Of a DNA stretch of 64,000 bases, positions 1-9,901 are shown piece after piece. The stretch covers positions 28,824-92,823 of the forward strand of contig CAIYWI010000060.1 in NCBI GenBank assembly GCA_903929885.1. Reading direction: 5' to 3'. Positions within the stretch are counted from its first letter, which is position 1. Each line of letters opens with the position of its first letter. The position numbers and the translations under genes were made by a program. A model generated the notes under the pieces. It had not been told where the DNA came from. It was given only the letters and a program-made list of their open reading frames with translations, and did no database searches. Source of the stretch: an uncultured Phycisphaerales bacterium (GTDB lineage Bacteria; Planctomycetota; Phycisphaerae; Phycisphaerales; UBA1924).

Positions 1-153
1 TCCGACTGGAACGGCGACGGAGGCGTCGATGGGGCCGACCTCACGGCCTTCTTCGGCGATTGGGAGGCGGGCGAGGCGGATCTCAACACCGACGGCGGCA
101 CCGACGGCACCGACATCGGCGTGTTCTTCGACTTCTGGGAAGGCGGCTGCTGA
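1..153 (+). CDS. C-terminal fragment of a GC-type dockerin-anchored secreted protein (5' truncated by window)
   Basis: Frame 1 reads SDWNGDGGVDGADLTAFFGDWEAGEADLNTDGGTDGTDIGVFFDFWEGGC*: two dockerin-like Ca-binding loops (DxNxDGxxDxxD) and a terminal GC. Confidence 0.85.
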   Translation, partial: SDWNGDGGVDGADLTAFFGDWEAGEADLNTDGGTDGTDIGVFFDFWEGGC

Positions 154-195
154 GTCGAGGGATCGGGGCCCGCATCGGCTCCGCTACAGTGTTTC

Positions 196-3100
196 ATGAC
201 TCGGACGAACTGGCTTTCCCGAGCGGTCCTCGCCGTTGCGTCGGCCTCGCCATGCCTCGCGCAGGACCTGTTCGCGGACTCGTTCGCCTCCGCGGGACGC
301 TGGACCGTTCAGCCGTCCGACGGCGTGCGGGCGACGGCATCGCTCGACGGCCGCGGCGCGGACGAGGCAGGAGGAAGTCTCCGGGTCGACTACGAGTTCA
401 TCACCGGAGGGGGCCACTTCATCGTTCGAATCCCGCTGCTTCGAGAACTTCCGGCCAACTACGAGGTGTCGTTCCGGATGCGAGGCGCCGGACTTGCGAA
501 CTCGCTCGAGTGCAAACTGGTCGACGGTTCGATCAACGGCGAGAAGGCCACTCCCGAAGGCGATGACGTCTGGTGGGTGAACACGCGCGACATGACATGG
601 CCCGCGGCGTGGACGCGGATGGTCCATCGGCAGCGTCGCTTCACGTTCGCGTGGGGGCCAGGCGGGGGCGCAAAGCCGTTGACCCGACTGGGCGCCCTGG
701 AGTTCGCGGTGGCCGCAGGCGAGGGAGGCAAGGGAACCATCTGGCTCGACGACGTGCGGCTCACGTCGCTGCCCGAGCCGACCGCGACCACCGCGACGCC
801 GACGGGGAGCGCCTCCTCGAAGATGTGCGAGCTGCACGACCCGACGAATCTCTTCGATGACGACCCTCGCACGGCGTGGCAGTGCGAACCCAACGAGCCG
901 GACCCGTGGTATCTCGTCGATCTCGGGGCCGTGCGGGAGTTCGGAGGGTTGGCCATCGAGTGGGAACGCGGCAACTGGCCGGAACGACTCGAGGTGCTGC
1001 TGTCGGACGACCAGCGGGCATGGACCTCCGTGGCCTCGTTCGAATCGCCGATCGACCGCGAGCGAACACTGGTGCCGCTCCGCGACGCGCAGGCGAGGTT
1101 CATCAAGCTGTCCTTCAAGGCGCGGCGACTCTCGGGGGCGGTGGGCATCCAGACGCTTGCCGTCAAGGAACCGTCCTTCGCCGACTCGCCCAACGCGATG
1201 CTTTCGGACTTCGCCGCGTCGCTTCCCCGCGGATCTTTCCCTCGCCCGTTCCTCGGAGAGCAGCTCGCCTGGACGGTGGCCGGCGCCCCGGGCGATGACC
1301 GGGAAATCCTGGTGAGCGAGGATGGTCAGGTCGAGCTGGTCAAGCAGCGATTCATGCTCGAACCGTTCGTCAGCATCGACGAGGGCGACGACTCGCGGCT
1401 GATCTCCTGGGATTCGTCGACCACGACCAGATCTCAGGCGGAGGGTTTCCTGCCGGCCTTCGCCGTCGTCCGCGACTCTCCCCCGATCACGCTCACGATG
1501 ACCGCGATGGTCGCGGGTCTCGCGGGGGATTCGACGGCGTTGATCCGCCACGACATCGTCAACGCGAGCGACCGGCCCGTCCGGGGCGAGTTGCTGCTCG
1601 CGATCCGGCCGCTGCAGGTGCTCCCTCCGTGGCACGAACTGAACATCACGGGCGGAGTCGGACGCATCCACTCGCTCGAGCGAAAGGGACGAACGCTCGT
1701 GGTGGACGGCTCGCATCGAATCACGTTCCACGACGAGCCGGCCCGCATCGACCTGCGAACCTTCGTCGCCGGGCCCGCGGCTCCCTTGGCCGCCGGTCCC
1801 GGCCAGGGCCAGGCCGTGCGTGACGAGCGCGGCCTGGCGTCGGCCGTCGCGAGCATGAGCTTCGACCTGGCGCCCGGCGCATCGCGTTCGTGGTGGACGA
1901 CGATGCCGCTGGTCGAACGTGCGCCTTCGGCACCTCCATCGAGGGTCGAAACGGAGAGCTCCGCCTCGATCGACGCGATGGCGAAGTCGACGCTCGACTC
2001 GTGGCGCCACCTGCTGGGTCGCACTCGAATCGAGCTTCCGGGCGAGGCGAGCGAGTTGGTCCGCACGTGGCACGCCACCACGGCGGCCGTGCTCATCAAC
2101 CGCGACGGAGCCGCCATTCAGCCCGGGAGCCGCACCTACGAGCGTTCGTGGATTCGCGACGGGTTCCTGACTTCCGCCGCCATGCTTGAGGCGGGTTTTC
2201 CCGAGGTGGCCAAGGAGTTCATCGACTGGTATGGAGCGAGGCAGTACGAGTCGGGAAAGATCCCGTGCGTGGTCGATCGCCGCGGGCCCGATCCGGTGAA
2301 CGAGCACGACAGCACGGGACAGTACATCGCGGCGGTGATGAACTACGTTCGCTTCACGGGCGACGCCGATGCCTTGCGCGTCCACTTCCCTCGCATCCGC
2401 AAGGGCGTCGAGTACATGGACTCGCTCCGCGCAGCGAGGCTGACCGACGAGTTCTCGCCGGGAAGCGGTCGAACGCGGCAGGAGCGGGGCAAGCCCGCCG
2501 TGCCCGCGGAGGCCTTCCGCGGGTTGATGCCCGAGTCGATCAGCCACGAGGGGTATTCGGCCAAGCCGATGCACTCGTATTGGGACGACTTCTTCTCGCT
2601 CCGGGGCTACAAGGACGCGGTCGCCGCGGCCGAACTGGTCGGGCAGACCGAACTCTCGGCCACGTGGACGCGTGCGAGAGACGCCTTCGCTTCCGACCTG
2701 AGCGCGTCGATCGCGGCGGCGATGAGGGCCCACGGCATCGACTACGTCCCGGGCTGCGTCGAACTCGGCGACTTCGACTCCACCTCGACGACCGTGGCGA
2801 TCTGGCCCGTGCAGTGCACCGACCTGCTTCCACCGGGGTCGCTGGAACGCACCTTCGATCGCTTCCGGTCGGGATTCGAGGCACGCCGGCACGATCCGGC
2901 TTCGGGCGGCGAGGCATTCACGCCCTACGAACTTCGCCATGTCGGCTCGCTGGTGCGACTGGGCCGGCGCGAGTTCGCCCTCGAGGCGCTCGATTGGTAC
3001 ATGAAGCAGCAGCGACCTTCGGGCTGGCGGCAATGGCAGGAGGTGGTGTGGCGCGACGAGCGGGCTCCGAGGTTCGTCGGCGATTCGCCCCACACGTGGT

Positions 3101-3456
3101 GCGGCAGCGATTTCATGAACTCGTTCAGGTCGATGCTGCTGCACGAGCGGGATCGAGACAAGGCGCTGGTGCTGCTGGCGGGCGTGCCGCAGGCGTGGCT
3201 GGAAGGTCGTGGCCTTGGCTTCGACCTGCCGACGCACGGGGGCATCGTCACGGTGGCGGCCTCGGGTTCGGGCAAGCTCGTCAGGGTGGAGATCGCGAGC
3301 ACGGCCCCGATCCCCGCGGGCGGGATCGTCGTGTCGGTGGCGGCCCCTGAAGGGCTCGCCAAGGCCTCGGTGAATGGCACCGGGACGCCGACGACGGCGG
3401 CCGGCGAAGTCGTCGTGAAGCAGATGCCGGCGACGGTGGTGATCGAGCGTCGCTGA
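196..3456 (+). CDS. Secreted discoidin (F5/8 type C)-containing six-hairpin glycosidase-like protein
   Basis: 1086 aa; signal peptide (LAVASASPCLAQ); jelly-roll-like N-terminus; discoidin-like NLFDDDPRTAWQCEPNEPDPWYLVDLG; C-terminal (alpha/alpha)6-like region (RTYERSWIRDGFLTSAAMLEAG, NEHDSTGQYIAAVMNY). Confidence 0.8.
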   Translation: MTRTNWLSRAVLAVASASPCLAQDLFADSFASAGRWTVQPSDGVRATASLDGRGADEAGGSLRVDYEFITGGGHFIVRIPLLRELPANYEVSFRMRGAGLANSLECKLVDGSINGEKATPEGDDVWWVNTRDMTWPAAWTRMVHRQRRFTFAWGPGGGAKPLTRLGALEFAVAAGEGGKGTIWLDDVRLTSLPEPTATTATPTGSASSKMCELHDPTNLFDDDPRTAWQCEPNEPDPWYLVDLGAVREFGGLAIEWERGNWPERLEVLLSDDQRAWTSVASFESPIDRERTLVPLRDAQARFIKLSFKARRLSGAVGIQTLAVKEPSFADSPNAMLSDFAASLPRGSFPRPFLGEQLAWTVAGAPGDDREILVSEDGQVELVKQRFMLEPFVSIDEGDDSRLISWDSSTTTRSQAEGFLPAFAVVRDSPPITLTMTAMVAGLAGDSTALIRHDIVNASDRPVRGELLLAIRPLQVLPPWHELNITGGVGRIHSLERKGRTLVVDGSHRITFHDEPARIDLRTFVAGPAAPLAAGPGQGQAVRDERGLASAVASMSFDLAPGASRSWWTTMPLVERAPSAPPSRVETESSASIDAMAKSTLDSWRHLLGRTRIELPGEASELVRTWHATTAAVLINRDGAAIQPGSRTYERSWIRDGFLTSAAMLEAGFPEVAKEFIDWYGARQYESGKIPCVVDRRGPDPVNEHDSTGQYIAAVMNYVRFTGDADALRVHFPRIRKGVEYMDSLRAARLTDEFSPGSGRTRQERGKPAVPAEAFRGLMPESISHEGYSAKPMHSYWDDFFSLRGYKDAVAAAELVGQTELSATWTRARDAFASDLSASIAAAMRAHGIDYVPGCVELGDFDSTSTTVAIWPVQCTDLLPPGSLERTFDRFRSGFEARRHDPASGGEAFTPYELRHVGSLVRLGRREFALEALDWYMKQQRPSGWRQWQEVVWRDERAPRFVGDSPHTWCGSDFMNSFRSMLLHERDRDKALVLLAGVPQAWLEGRGLGFDLPTHGGIVTVAASGSGKLVRVEIASTAPIPAGGIVVSVAAPEGLAKASVNGTGTPTTAAGEVVVKQMPATVVIERR

Positions 3457-3475
3457 ACGGGCGTGGATCTTGGCG

Positions 3476-4870
3476 TCACTGAAGCGATGCGCCGTTCGAG
3501 GCGATGACCCCGGCGTACCAGCGGGCCGAGTCCTTGGGCGTGCGGCGGAGCGTCTCGAAGTCGACGTGAATGAGGCCGAATCGCTCGCGGTAGCCGCACT
3601 GCCACTCGAAGTTGTCGAGCAGCGACCAGTGGAAGTAGCCGCCGACGCGCGTGGTGCCGTCGGTGGCGGCGCGGCGGAGTTGCCGGAGGTAGCGGCCCGT
3701 GTAGTCGATGCGTTGCGGGTCGCGGACCCGTCCGTCGGCATCAACCCAGTCGAGGTTCGTCATGCCGTTCTCGGTGACGTAGATGGGCTTGCCGTAGCGT
3801 TCGTAGAGGAACCTCGGCCCCCAGTAGAGGGCCTCGGGGATGATGTACCACCGGAGAGCGTTCTGGGGGTGGCCGGCGGGGAAGGGCACGTGCTCGGGCT
3901 GGCCGTCCGGCCCGGCGCGGAAGACCTCGGCGTCATAGATGTTGGCTCCGTAGAAGTCGATGGGCTGGTTGATGAGTTCCATGTCGCCCGGGAGCGGTCG
4001 GGGCGCGTCGTCGCCGTACAGGCGGAGGCCGTCCTCGGGGTAGCGGCCAAGGACGACGGGATCGGCGAGCCACGCGTTGTTCCAGAAGTCCTTCGCGGGC
4101 ACGGCGTTCTGGCGGGTGCGGGCGGCCTCGACATCGGCGGCGTTCGGCTGGCCATCCCCGCCTGCGCCGTCGAAGATGCCGGGGTGCCACGGCACCTTCA
4201 CGCGCCCGATGGGCGCCCACCCGACCTGACACTCGCGGCGGGTACGGGCGCGAATGACCTGCGCGGCGCGACCATGGCACATGAGGGCGTGGTGTGCGGC
4301 GAGCAGCCGCTCGCGGTGGCCGAGCTTGTGTCCGGGCGGATGGAACGCCTCACGTTCTCCCGGGCCCAGGAAGATGTGGGGTTCGTTCAGCGTCATCCAG
4401 TGGGCGACGCGGTCGCCGAGCCGATCGACGACGGCCGCGGCGTAATCGCCGAACCACTGGTGCACCTCGCGGTTGAGCCAACTGCCGCGGTGATGAACGC
4501 CGAGCGGGGTGTCCCAGTGAAAGAGGGTGACCCAAGGCGTGATGCCCGCTGCGAGGAGGGCATCGACGAGGCGGTCGTAGAAGTCGAGCCCGGCGGCGTT
4601 GACGGCGCCGACGCCTTGGGGAACGACCCGGGGCCACGAGACGCTGAAGCGATAGGCCCGAAGGCCGATCTCGCCCATGAGCGCCACATCGTCCCGGAAC
4701 TTGTGGTAGTGGTCGCACGCGACGTCACCGGTGTGACGTGCGTGGATCTGGTCGGTGTCGTGGCAGGTCAGATCCCACACCGAAGGCCCCTTGCCATCGG
4801 CGTTCCACGCGCCCTCGATCTGAAAGGAGGATGTCGCCGCCCCCCACACGAACCCCTTGGGAAACTCCAC
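3476..4870 (-). CDS. GH1 family beta-glucosidase
   Basis: FPKGFVWGAATSSFQIEGAWNADGKGPSVWD; TLNEPHIF acid/base and IYVTENGM nucleophile motifs; GTG start inferred at 4870. Confidence 0.93.
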   Translation of the reverse strand: MEFPKGFVWGAATSSFQIEGAWNADGKGPSVWDLTCHDTDQIHARHTGDVACDHYHKFRDDVALMGEIGLRAYRFSVSWPRVVPQGVGAVNAAGLDFYDRLVDALLAAGITPWVTLFHWDTPLGVHHRGSWLNREVHQWFGDYAAAVVDRLGDRVAHWMTLNEPHIFLGPGEREAFHPPGHKLGHRERLLAAHHALMCHGRAAQVIRARTRRECQVGWAPIGRVKVPWHPGIFDGAGGDGQPNAADVEAARTRQNAVPAKDFWNNAWLADPVVLGRYPEDGLRLYGDDAPRPLPGDMELINQPIDFYGANIYDAEVFRAGPDGQPEHVPFPAGHPQNALRWYIIPEALYWGPRFLYERYGKPIYVTENGMTNLDWVDADGRVRDPQRIDYTGRYLRQLRRAATDGTTRVGGYFHWSLLDNFEWQCGYRERFGLIHVDFETLRRTPKDSARWYAGVIASNGASLQ

Positions 4871-4947
4871 GCACGGCTCCTTGGTCTGAAAGTCTGGCGA
4901 GGATAGGCGTCGCGGCGCCTGCGGCGGCCGGGCCGAATCGACGAGCG

Positions 4948-6438
4948 TCACATGAGCGGTCCGAAGAGCTGAGCGACATTGTCGACGAATCGTCGCCACA
5001 CCGGGCGGCGTCGCCACTCGTCGAGATGCACGCGGTGCGACTGACCGACGTACTTGGTCTGGAGGAATCGGAGCATGCCCGCGAAGTCGCGGTCGTAGAC
5101 GAACATGCTCACCTCGAAGTTGAGGAAGAAGCTCCGCATGTCGAGGTTGGCCGAGGTGACCAGCGCGAGCCGGCGATCGACGGTGGCGGTCTTGGCGTGC
5201 AGGAGGCCCGCGTCATGATGCATGATGACCACGCCGACCTCGAGAAGGTCCTCGTAGTGGGCGCGGCTGGCCGCCGCCACGATGCGGGCGTCGAGCAGGT
5301 CTGGCAGGACGAGCGTGACCGACACGCCGCGAAGCGCCGCATTGATCAGCGCGGCCTTCATCGGCTCGTCGGGCACGAAGTAGGGCGTCGTCATGAGGAT
5401 CTCCTCGCGTGCGCCGTGGAGCATCGCGAGCAGCGCCTGGTGGATGGTGCCGGGCTGGGGCCCGGGGCCGGAGGGGACGACGTGGGCGATGGACGAACCC
5501 TGGCCGGATCGCGGCGGCGGGAAGAACCGTCCGATGTCGGGCAGCGCCTCTTCGCTGTCGGTCACCCAGTCCTGAAGGAAGATGGCCTGCAACGGGTGGA
5601 CCGCATGACCGGTGACTCGCGTGGTGGTGTCCAGCCAGGGCCCCACCTTGCGGTTGCGGGTGGCGCAGAACGACTCGTCGGTGAGGTTCTGGCTGCCGCA
5701 GTAGGCGACCAGGCCGTCGATGACGGCGATCTTGCGGTGGTTGCGAAGATCGATGCGGGCGAAGAACATTCGAAGCGGATTGACGGGCAGGGCCTCGACG
5801 ATTCGCACGCCGGCGGCGGCCATGCGATCGTGCAGTTCACTGCGGAGGAAGGCCTTGCTGCCCACCGCGTCGACCAGCACGCGGCAGGACACGCCCCGCG
5901 ACGCGGCCCGCATCAGGGCCTCGCCGATCATCGCCCCCCCGCCGGTCGGCTGCCAGATGTAGAACAGGAGGTGACAGTGATCGACGGCACGGTCGATGTC
6001 CTCGGCGAGGCGTGCGAGCACCGCGGAGGCGTCGTCCATGAGCTCCAGCGAGTTGGATGGCATGGCCGGAAACCCGCTTGAGGAAGTGCAGAGGCGGGCG
6101 ATCGGCCCGGCCCATGCCTCCTGCTCGTCCGGGTTCACGGCTGCGCTGTGCCAGAGGTCGACGGTGGATCGGAAACGGTCTCGACCGAGGGCGTCGAGGA
6201 CCCTGGCTCGCCTGGCTCCGAGGCGGTTCTCGCCGATGAGCAAGTAGAGAAACGGGCTCGCGAACGGGAGGAAGACCAGCACCACCAGCCACGCGAGCGC
6301 GGCGGGCACCTGCATTCGGCGGAGAACGACGCGGATGCCGATCGCCACCCGTACGACCAGATCGGCGGCCAAGAGGCAGGCCACGAGCCAGTGCTCCCCG
6401 GCGATCGAGCTCCAGGATGACGTGTCGCCTGCCTCCAT
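4948..6438 (-). CDS. cls: Cardiolipin synthase / phospholipase D family protein
   Basis: Two N-terminal TM segments; two HKD motifs (HRKIAVIDGLVAYCGSQN; HAKTATVDRRLALVTSANLD). Confidence 0.92.
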   Translation of the reverse strand: MEAGDTSSWSSIAGEHWLVACLLAADLVVRVAIGIRVVLRRMQVPAALAWLVVLVFLPFASPFLYLLIGENRLGARRARVLDALGRDRFRSTVDLWHSAAVNPDEQEAWAGPIARLCTSSSGFPAMPSNSLELMDDASAVLARLAEDIDRAVDHCHLLFYIWQPTGGGAMIGEALMRAASRGVSCRVLVDAVGSKAFLRSELHDRMAAAGVRIVEALPVNPLRMFFARIDLRNHRKIAVIDGLVAYCGSQNLTDESFCATRNRKVGPWLDTTTRVTGHAVHPLQAIFLQDWVTDSEEALPDIGRFFPPPRSGQGSSIAHVVPSGPGPQPGTIHQALLAMLHGAREEILMTTPYFVPDEPMKAALINAALRGVSVTLVLPDLLDARIVAAASRAHYEDLLEVGVVIMHHDAGLLHAKTATVDRRLALVTSANLDMRSFFLNFEVSMFVYDRDFAGMLRFLQTKYVGQSHRVHLDEWRRRPVWRRFVDNVAQLFGPLM

Positions 6439-6508
6439 GGTCGAACCTCGATCGGCGGACGCTCCCGGGATCGCCGCGACTAACCTTGCAGTCGCGGCCG
6501 TGCATCCG

Positions 6509-7093
6509 ATGGGCCGATCGAGCCTGAACCTTAGGTTGGCCGGGGGCGGGAGCCCCGCCCGGAGTCTCCTTCGCCGCGTGATCCTCTTCCTGTTCTATGC
6601 CGCGTTCGTCTGGTATCTGTGCTTCAAGTACAGGCGGGACTGGCGCGGACTGGGCTGGCTGGCGGCGGGGATGGCGTTGCTGTGGCTCGCGGCGGACCTG
6701 TACAGGGTGGCGATCCGCTGGGCCAAGAGCGCCAACAGCACGCTGCTGGACACGCGTCACGACGGCAAGCTGTTCCTCATGCTGCTTGCGCTCGAGGCGG
6801 TGGCGGTGATCGTGATCGGGTTGTTTTTCTGGTGCCTGCCCCGGGACGTGCGGATCAGGCCTTGCCGCCGCTGCAAGTACGAGCTGGACGGCCTGGACGA
6901 CGACAACCCCACGTGCCCCGAGTGCGGGCTTGCCGCGGCGGCGATCAAGGTCCGCAAGCGTCGTTGCCCCTCCTGCGGCATCCGGACCTCGTGGCGAATC
7001 GATCGCGACCTGTGCACCGCGTGTTCGACGCTCAGCCCCGCCATGCCCGTCGCAACGCCCCCGCCAGCAGCAGCAACGCCGGCAGACCAATGA
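6509..7093 (+). CDS. Membrane protein with tandem zinc ribbons
   Basis: Three hydrophobic segments then CRRCKYELDGLDDDNPTCPECG and CPSCGIRTSWRIDRDLCTAC. Confidence 0.75.
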   Translation: MGRSSLNLRLAGGGSPARSLLRRVILFLFYAAFVWYLCFKYRRDWRGLGWLAAGMALLWLAADLYRVAIRWAKSANSTLLDTRHDGKLFLMLLALEAVAVIVIGLFFWCLPRDVRIRPCRRCKYELDGLDDDNPTCPECGLAAAAIKVRKRRCPSCGIRTSWRIDRDLCTACSTLSPAMPVATPPPAAATPADQ

Positions 7094-9191
7094 CGATCGC
7101 CAGTCGCATGCGTGCCAGCGTGCCCTCCGCGATGGGCTGCACCATGGCCACCTGACCGGCGGCCGCGCTGCGAGCAATCAACTCGTCGCGGCCGCACAGG
7201 TGCCACACGACGTTCTCGAACAGTTCCATGTTGCCGGGGCTGAGCGAGACTCGGCGCCCGTCGACCGTGCCGGCTCGCCCCGCGACCTGGTCGATGAGCC
7301 AGCTGTTCGACCCCACCACCACCGCTCGCTGCGTTCGGCCCGAGTCGAGGCGCCGCTCGCTGGCGGCCACGACGATCCACGAGCCGCCGGCGGGCGGCTC
7401 GGCCAGATCGCGACCCGGGTCGAGTTTCGGAAGATCGGCCATCGCTTGGCGGCGGTCCCTGGGCGTCTGCCAGAGGCCCAACCACTGCGACTCGCCCCAC
7501 AGCCCCGCGTCGACCGGCAGCGTGAGCAGCGGCGTCACCGTCGCATCGGCCGTTCCGGGCAACGGACGCAGGGAGATCGACCACGGCAACGTGGTGGGAA
7601 GCCCGCGAATGGCCTCGGCAAGGGGGTGTCCGGATGCGCCGGTCTGCACCACCATGTCGGTCACGATGGTTCGCGACGCGCCCGCCACTTGCGAACGCAT
7701 CAGCGGCTTGCCGGTGTCGGCGGCGATTCCAAGCGTTGCCAGCGCCGCCGCGATCGGATCCACATCGCCGTACGTCGCGACGATCGATGGATTGAGCGCC
7801 ACGCACACGGCCTCGCCGGCGGCGACCAGTCCCTCGACCGCCTTTCCGACGCGTTCGGCCCGCTGAACGCCGGTGACGCCCGGCGATCCGGCTCTCGCGC
7901 CGCTCTCGGCCGTCGAATCGGGGCTCATGACGATCCACGCGACGGGCCGCGAGGCGGCGCCATCGAACGAGGCCAACGACGGGGGCGTCGGGTTGGCCAC
8001 GCACGCCCACTCGACCACGTCCATGCCCCGCGACTCGAGCCGCTGCATGGCCTGCGTCAACACGGGGGCCTCACGCAGGAACTCCCGCGGCTCGCCGTGC
8101 ACGAAGACGACGATCGGCCGGCTTCGACTCTGCAGCGCCCCGATGGCGGTCACCCACAGCTCCTCGACGCGACGCGACTGATCGGCCGCGTCCGCCCCGC
8201 TGGCCTCCAGCCAGGCCTCCGACGGCAGCAAGGCATCGACATCGAGGGCCACCAGCCCCTCGCCGGCCCGACCGATCACCAACGCGGCCGCGCCGCCGCC
8301 GATCGAATCGACCACGCGGAGCACGTCGGGGCGGTCGATGCGACGCATCGCGTCGACGAGCACGGCGACGTCGTCGCGACGCGCCTGCACCTCGGCGGCG
8401 AGTCGCCGGACCTCGTCGGAACGCTCGGGCGATGCCTTAACGCCAAAGACCTTGAGTTCGCGGGCGACCGCCTCGAGCATCGAGACCACGGGCGCGAGGC
8501 CCTTGGCGAGCGATTCGGCGGCTGCGTCGGAGCGAGGGAGCGGGCGATCGGCCAGGCGAAACGCGAGGGATTCATCCGCCTTGGCGCCGGCCTGCTCGAG
8601 GTCCCTGGCCGCAAGGCGAACCGCGGCCGCGGCCTGGTTGAAGTAATCGCGTGCGGCGCGGGCAGATTCGCCGCCGGTCGCCTCGGCGGCCTCGAGGCGT
8701 TGAAGCCCCGGCCCGAGGGTCGAGGCCAGCCACGCGGCGGCCGCCCCTGCTCGACCTCGCGTCGAGGCCACGATGGCTCGCGTCTTCTCGACCGACTCGG
8801 AATCGGCGTCGATGAGTCCGCCGACCAGCGTTCGGTAGGCTTCGGCGCCGACCTGCGAGCCCGTGTCGATGACAGACGATGTCACGCGGCCCGACGACCT
8901 GCCGAACTCGTCGAGCACATCGACGAGGCGTTCCTTGGCGTCTCGATCGACCAAGGAGAAGTCGGTCGCCACGACGAGTCGCACGTCGCCGCCGAGCGAC
9001 TGCAGCAGTTGCACGGTGCGGGGCGCCAGCCGCTGACCGCCGGCCACGGAGAGGTCGATGCGCCAGGGGTGGCGGTCGGCGAGCATCATGCCGAGGGCGG
9101 CGGCGAGCGTCGTGAAGGCGAGCGTGGCGGCGACGAAGGCCAAGGCCCGACGCTTGGCCGAGCCGCGGATCGAGGTCGGGTTCATCGCCAT
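7032..9191 (-). CDS. GldG-like ABC transporter auxiliary protein (DUF4350/GldG type)
   Basis: Start MAMNPTSIRGSAKRRALAFVAATLAFTT (TM), HPWRIDLSVAGGQRLAPRTVQLLQSLGGDVRLVV, C-terminal TM; overlaps the permease start. Confidence 0.8.
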   Translation of the reverse strand: MAMNPTSIRGSAKRRALAFVAATLAFTTLAAALGMMLADRHPWRIDLSVAGGQRLAPRTVQLLQSLGGDVRLVVATDFSLVDRDAKERLVDVLDEFGRSSGRVTSSVIDTGSQVGAEAYRTLVGGLIDADSESVEKTRAIVASTRGRAGAAAAWLASTLGPGLQRLEAAEATGGESARAARDYFNQAAAAVRLAARDLEQAGAKADESLAFRLADRPLPRSDAAAESLAKGLAPVVSMLEAVARELKVFGVKASPERSDEVRRLAAEVQARRDDVAVLVDAMRRIDRPDVLRVVDSIGGGAAALVIGRAGEGLVALDVDALLPSEAWLEASGADAADQSRRVEELWVTAIGALQSRSRPIVVFVHGEPREFLREAPVLTQAMQRLESRGMDVVEWACVANPTPPSLASFDGAASRPVAWIVMSPDSTAESGARAGSPGVTGVQRAERVGKAVEGLVAAGEAVCVALNPSIVATYGDVDPIAAALATLGIAADTGKPLMRSQVAGASRTIVTDMVVQTGASGHPLAEAIRGLPTTLPWSISLRPLPGTADATVTPLLTLPVDAGLWGESQWLGLWQTPRDRRQAMADLPKLDPGRDLAEPPAGGSWIVVAASERRLDSGRTQRAVVVGSNSWLIDQVAGRAGTVDGRRVSLSPGNMELFENVVWHLCGRDELIARSAAAGQVAMVQPIAEGTLARMRLAIVIGLPALLLLAGALRRAWRG

Positions 9192-9901
9192 CGTCGGACC
9201 TCCATCACGGCAACGCTCGCGACGACGAGCACGCAGGAGACGATCGCGAAGAAGGCGACGTTGGCGGTGTCGATGATGCCCCGGGCGAAGTCGAGGATCC
9301 TGGGCGCGGGCGAGAGGCGGGCGATCAGCGGCCGGAGGGATTCGGGGGCGAGTTCCGCGGCGGCGGGCGCGAAGAGCAGGGCGAGGATGACGAACAGCGT
9401 GGTCATGAACGCGAGCGTGGCGTTGCTGGTGCAGCAGGAGGCCAGCAGGCCGAGCGCGACATACGAGGCGCCGAGCAGGACGAGGCAGAGATACCCGGCC
9501 ACGACGGGCCCCGGGGCGGGCGCCGGCGACGCGTGCGCCCAGAGCACGGCGGGAAAGACGAGCGTGGGCAGGAGCATGGCGCCGAGGAAGAGCATCGCGC
9601 CCAGATACTTGCCCATCACGAGAGCCCATGCGGAGAGCGGCGCTGTGAGCAATTGCTCGATGGTGCCCGATCGCAGTTCCTCGGCGACCAGCCGCATCGA
9701 GATGGCCGGGGCCACGGGCAGCAGCAGCCAACCGGAAAGCGCGAAAAACTCGCGGAGGGTCGCGGGGCGTCCCGGCACAAGGACGCCGGCGCAGAAGACG
9801 ATGCCCGCCAGCAGCAGGTAGAGGGCGATGATGATCCACCCTGCCGGCTGGCGCAGGTACGACCCGAACTCGCGCCTGGCGAGGGCGAGGCATGCGCTCA
9901 T
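9182..9901 (-). CDS. ABC-2 type transporter permease (GldF-like)
   Basis: MSACLALARREFGSYLRQPAGWIIIALYLLLAGIVFCAG; six hydrophobic segments; ATG overlaps upstream ATPase stop. Confidence 0.9.
   Translation of the reverse strand: MSACLALARREFGSYLRQPAGWIIIALYLLLAGIVFCAGVLVPGRPATLREFFALSGWLLLPVAPAISMRLVAEELRSGTIEQLLTAPLSAWALVMGKYLGAMLFLGAMLLPTLVFPAVLWAHASPAPAPGPVVAGYLCLVLLGASYVALGLLASCCTSNATLAFMTTLFVILALLFAPAAAELAPESLRPLIARLSPAPRILDFARGIIDTANVAFFAIVSCVLVVASVAVMEVRRWR

Noticed and set aside
184-3744. 1186-aa minus-strand ORF opposite the glycosidase
   Set aside because: Antisense frame in high-GC DNA; Arg/His/Pro-rich with no motifs, while the plus frame has a signal peptide and recognisable domains.
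4871-5017. Upstream extension of the GH1 ORF
   Set aside because: Overlaps the cls 3' end; homology-like sequence begins at EFPKGFVWG, giving a GTG start at 4870.
6930-9821. 963-aa plus-strand ORF over the GldG-like gene
   Set aside because: Shadow ORF; the minus frame is the coherent ABC operon with overlapping starts and stops.
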